Assembly (NCBI GenBank): GCA_025449845.1
Contig: JANWIP010000027.1
Span: 1 to 38,404, forward strand
Origin: Solirubrobacteraceae bacterium
Lineage (GTDB): Bacteria > Actinomycetota > Thermoleophilia > Solirubrobacterales > Solirubrobacteraceae
Length of the DNA: 38,404 nucleotides
Direction of reading: 5' to 3'
Below the pieces are notes generated by a model. It was not told where the DNA came from. It was given only the letters and a program-made list of their open reading frames with translations, and did not search any database. The translations under genes and the position numbers were made by a program. This document shows, piece after piece, positions 34,941-38,404 of this stretch. How positions within the stretch are numbered: the stretch's first letter is position 1; the number at the start of each line of letters is the position of its first letter.

Positions 34941-36433
34941 ACTCCCACGGGCCCAGCAGAGGTTGGAAGCTTTTGTCCGTGGCTGTGCCGGGGATGCTGT
35001 TTGCGCTCTTGGGGTCCGGGGCGCTGTCTCGCAGCGTGGAGGGCTTCGCGTGGGCGCTCGTCGCCTACGTCGTGGTGCTGATCGGGCTCGTTGCGTCCGA
35101 GTTCCACCGGTGGATCAGCCGCGGATACCTCGCACGCGGCGAACTGCTGCCGGTCCTCATGGCCGGTGGGTTCGCAGAGACGCTCCTCGCCGGGGCGTTG
35201 CTTGCCGACGCGCTGGTCGAGCGCCACCCGGTGGCGCTGGTCGTGAGCGTCCCTGTGCTACTGATCCTCATGATCGCCTGCGACCTGATCATCGCCGTGC
35301 GGATCGGCGGGAGCGAAAGCCCCGCAACGATCGAGTTGGCGCCGGAAAACGGCGTGCCCGAGGGCGGCGATGAGCTGCAGGAAGGCGACCGGCTCCAAGA
35401 TCTCGACCAGCTCGCCGCATCCACAGACGTTCCCGCGAATGAGTCTGATGCGACAGATGCGCATCATTCCTCCGCTCACCGCGGGTCCTTGCGGATCGTT
35501 CTCGACTTGGGCAAGCTTGCCCTCCGTGGCGCCGAGTGGATCACTCCGGTGGCAGTGATCGGCGTGCTTGGCATGTGCTCGGTGGTCGCAATCGGCGGGG
35601 TCCCGAAGGGCGCCAGGACGAGCACCACGAGCGGCTCGCAGAAGAACGTAGGCAAAGCCGGTTCGGGCGGCAAGTCAGGCGGTTGGCATGGCACAGGCGG
35701 CCCGAGCGGCTCCGGCGGCCATGGCAGGTCGGGTGTTGCCGAAGGCATCACGACCCCCACTCGCTGGAATGGTCCATGCGCAGAAGAGACCCGCGGCGAG
35801 GTCTCGCAGCTCGCCTTCGAACGGATGGTCGACCTCTTCGAGGTCGTCCATCTGGAAGTCGGCGTCGAGGGGTGCATCGAAGATCTGGAAGGGCACGCCT
35901 ACCCACACGACTACTACGTCACCGCCGTTGGGGTCGAACAGCCGACGCACGAACCCCTGAGTTTTGCCGTCCAGAGCGAACTCTGCGGCGGCTCCCTTGT
36001 CCTGAACGCGGCCCGCAAGGCCGTCGAAGAAGTCATGGCTGTGGCCGGACCGGTCTGCGGAGTGGGCCCGTACCCCAGGTATTTCCTGAACAAGGCCGAC
36101 TACTACTTTTTGCGGACGGCTAAGGGAGTCTACTTCGTCTACGAGCGGTCTGGGGGCGGCTGGTACGAACTCGTGGTGCCCGGTCTGGTGCGGACTTGGT
36201 ACCACGCGATGCTGGCCGTGGGCGTGTGGCTGTATCCGTCGCCACCCCGACAGATCGGCCCCCACTCGCTCTCCTACGAAATGTGGGCGGCGCGCAACAC
36301 CGAACGCCCTGAACTCACGATCACGTTTAACACGGTGACAGGCGTCGGAAGCTATCCCGGTCAGTCCTTCTCGGCTGACGCGACGTTCGAACCGTTGCTG
36401 AGCAAGCTGCTCAAACTCGCTGAAAGCAGCTGA
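34937..36433 (+). CDS. Five-helix membrane protein with Gly-rich linker and exported Cys-containing domain, unknown
   Basis: A 498-residue protein from GTG 34937 (a GTG at 34913 would add eight). Four membrane helices lie at about 11-30, 37-55, 70-93 and 98-121. An acidic cytoplasmic loop (125-185) and a fifth helix (201-222) follow. Then comes a Gly/Ser/Lys-rich linker (224-268) and a globular C-terminal domain (270-498) with four cysteines at 281, 313, 350 and 374. If the N-terminus is inside, this domain is outside, where the cysteines could form disulfides. I recognise no family. It is divergent from the NTPase gene and downstream of AbiE, so a role as a membrane partner or effector of a defence system is possible. 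Confidence 0.8.
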   Translation: MNSHGPSRGWKLLSVAVPGMLFALLGSGALSRSVEGFAWALVAYVVVLIGLVASEFHRWISRGYLARGELLPVLMAGGFAETLLAGALLADALVERHPVALVVSVPVLLILMIACDLIIAVRIGGSESPATIELAPENGVPEGGDELQEGDRLQDLDQLAASTDVPANESDATDAHHSSAHRGSLRIVLDLGKLALRGAEWITPVAVIGVLGMCSVVAIGGVPKGARTSTTSGSQKNVGKAGSGGKSGGWHGTGGPSGSGGHGRSGVAEGITTPTRWNGPCAEETRGEVSQLAFERMVDLFEVVHLEVGVEGCIEDLEGHAYPHDYYVTAVGVEQPTHEPLSFAVQSELCGGSLVLNAARKAVEEVMAVAGPVCGVGPYPRYFLNKADYYFLRTAKGVYFVYERSGGGWYELVVPGLVRTWYHAMLAVGVWLYPSPPRQIGPHSLSYEMWAARNTERPELTITFNTVTGVGSYPGQSFSADATFEPLLSKLLKLAESS

Positions 36434-36434
36434 G

Positions 36435-36599
36435 CTCAGTTGTGCTCGCGGTCCCCGACGGCTCGTCACCGGGGAGACCATCGAATGGCACGGCATCGAC
36501 CGCGTCCGACTCTCGGGCACCCATGCCGAGGAGATCCACGCCATCTTCGACACCGCGCCCCTGCAGGAGAGAACCCTACGGAGTACGAAGAGCAGCTAA
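36435..36599 (+). other. Open fragment in the same frame as the recombinase remnant
   Basis: This stretch reads LVTGETIEWHGIDRVRLSGT and HAEEIHAIFDTAPL before a TAA at 36597, in the same frame as the integrase remnant that follows. The sequence is protein-like, but I do not recognise it. It may be the tail of another lost gene or the damaged front of the recombinase. Confidence 0.35.
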
Positions 36600-37400
36600 C
36601 GGCAACGAGCGGACAAAGTAGACGCCAGAAGCCTGGAGGGCGCGATCCTCGCGATCGGCGAGACAGCCATCCGTCCAGGCGAGATCTTCGCCCTGAACCA
36701 CAACGACATCGACCACACCACCGGCATCATCCACATCCGCTGCCAACTGGACCTCGCGAGCGGCGTCACCGACTGGCCCAAAGACGACGAGCCGCGCGAC
36801 ATCACGATGACCCCAGCACTACATGGTCATCTGGAGACCATGCCCAGGATCAGCCCGGGGATCCTCTTCCCCACCCCCCGCGGCTGCTACATGCGACGCA
36901 GCGCATGGTCCACGCACCGGCACGCCGTACGCGCCGCCGCCCAAATGCCCGGCCTTGAGTTCTACGAACTCCGCCACCGCGCACTCCAGTGGATGATCGA
37001 CCCACCCCACGACGGGGGTCTCGGCCTGGACATCCAAACAGCCGCACACATCGCCGGCCACCACGACGGCGGCTACCTCGTCTGCAGCACCTACTCAAAG
37101 CTCGCCGAGCACCGGGCGCTCACCCGCACACGGCGCGCCATAGACGCCTACCAGCAACGCGTACACGACCTCCCGCCAGGACCAGCCGGTGTGGCGCAAC
37201 CGCTTATCTCGGTGGCCAGGTGCAACCCGATCGCACCCAAATCGTTCGTCGGATTCGAGCAGGTGTGGCTGGCGCGTGAGGAACCAGCCGTCGCGCGGCG
37301 TGGCTCGTTGGGTAGTTACAGGCGATATCGGCAGGTTCAGGGCAGCGGGCGGGTTTCGTTGTCTTCAACGTCCAGTCGCCGCCAGCTCGGGGAGCGATAG
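36600..37400 (+). pseudogene. Tyrosine recombinase (integrase) catalytic-domain remnant
   Basis: The frame encodes a phage-integrase catalytic domain with all key motifs: Arg I in IRPGEIFAL (36672), the beta-hairpin Lys in WPKDDEPR (36780), YELRHR with Arg II (36972), the GHHDGG histidine near 37059-37064, and the nucleophile Tyr in STYSKL (37092). The N-terminal core-binding domain is missing and a TAA lies just upstream in frame. The first ATG (36807) comes after Arg I and Lys, so no active enzyme can be made. The last ~60 codons are unlike integrase. It marks past mobility of this island. Confidence 0.75.
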
Positions 37401-37417
37401 CCTGCCGGACGATCACA

Positions 37418-38404
<987 letters not shown>

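Overview
The window is high-GC DNA with dense, overlapping genes, GTG/TTG starts and a type IV pilus assembly cluster behind alaS-ruvX-mltG-aroE. This fits a high-GC actinobacterium, most likely of the class Thermoleophilia (Solirubrobacterales type). The assignment rests on gene order and protein style only; there is no rRNA here. The right end runs into a 34-base G homopolymer and G/C-only noise, so the last ~100 bases look like a sequencing or assembly artefact at a contig end.

Bases 1-20000 are core genome. A partial type IV pilin (1-277, minus) sits behind a hairpin-rich leader and a tiny CxxCxGxG zinc protein. A membrane glycosyltransferase and RNase D follow on the plus strand. Facing them is a long minus-strand run, in transcription order: ftcD, small membrane protein, MBL hydrolase, hisS, thioredoxin-like membrane protein, IscU-mnmA fusion, alaS, ruvX, mltG, aroE, pilB, pilT, pilC. 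Many neighbours overlap by 1-4 bases, which suggests translational coupling. A tRNA-Met(CAU) gene and an LPFTG surface protein lie just beyond.

Bases 20000-24000 hold an acyl-CoA synthetase coupled to a GT4 glycosyltransferase, then two small Thermoleophilia-type proteins (winged-helix-like and DUF6941-like).

Bases 24000-30000 are accessory. They carry a small alpha/beta-barrel protein, a methyltransferase, DUF1003 and LigA-like membrane proteins, an HTH regulator with a triple 15-bp repeat between two divergent -10 elements, a flavin oxidoreductase and an unusual aquaporin. Two decayed genes are visible: a frameshifted alcohol dehydrogenase head and an internally deleted HAD phosphatase.

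Bases 30000-37400 look like a defence or mobile island. It holds an AbiEi/AbiEii type IV toxin-antitoxin pair and a SARP-like winged helix fused to a NACHT/STAND-like NTPase with a degenerate P-loop. Divergent from the NTPase is a coupled two-gene membrane operon whose larger product ends in a glycine-rich linker and an apparently exported four-cysteine domain. A broken tyrosine recombinase closes the island. The NTPase plus membrane operon is the best candidate here for an undescribed system. A partial sugar-phosphate isomerase/epimerase-like gene runs off the right end.
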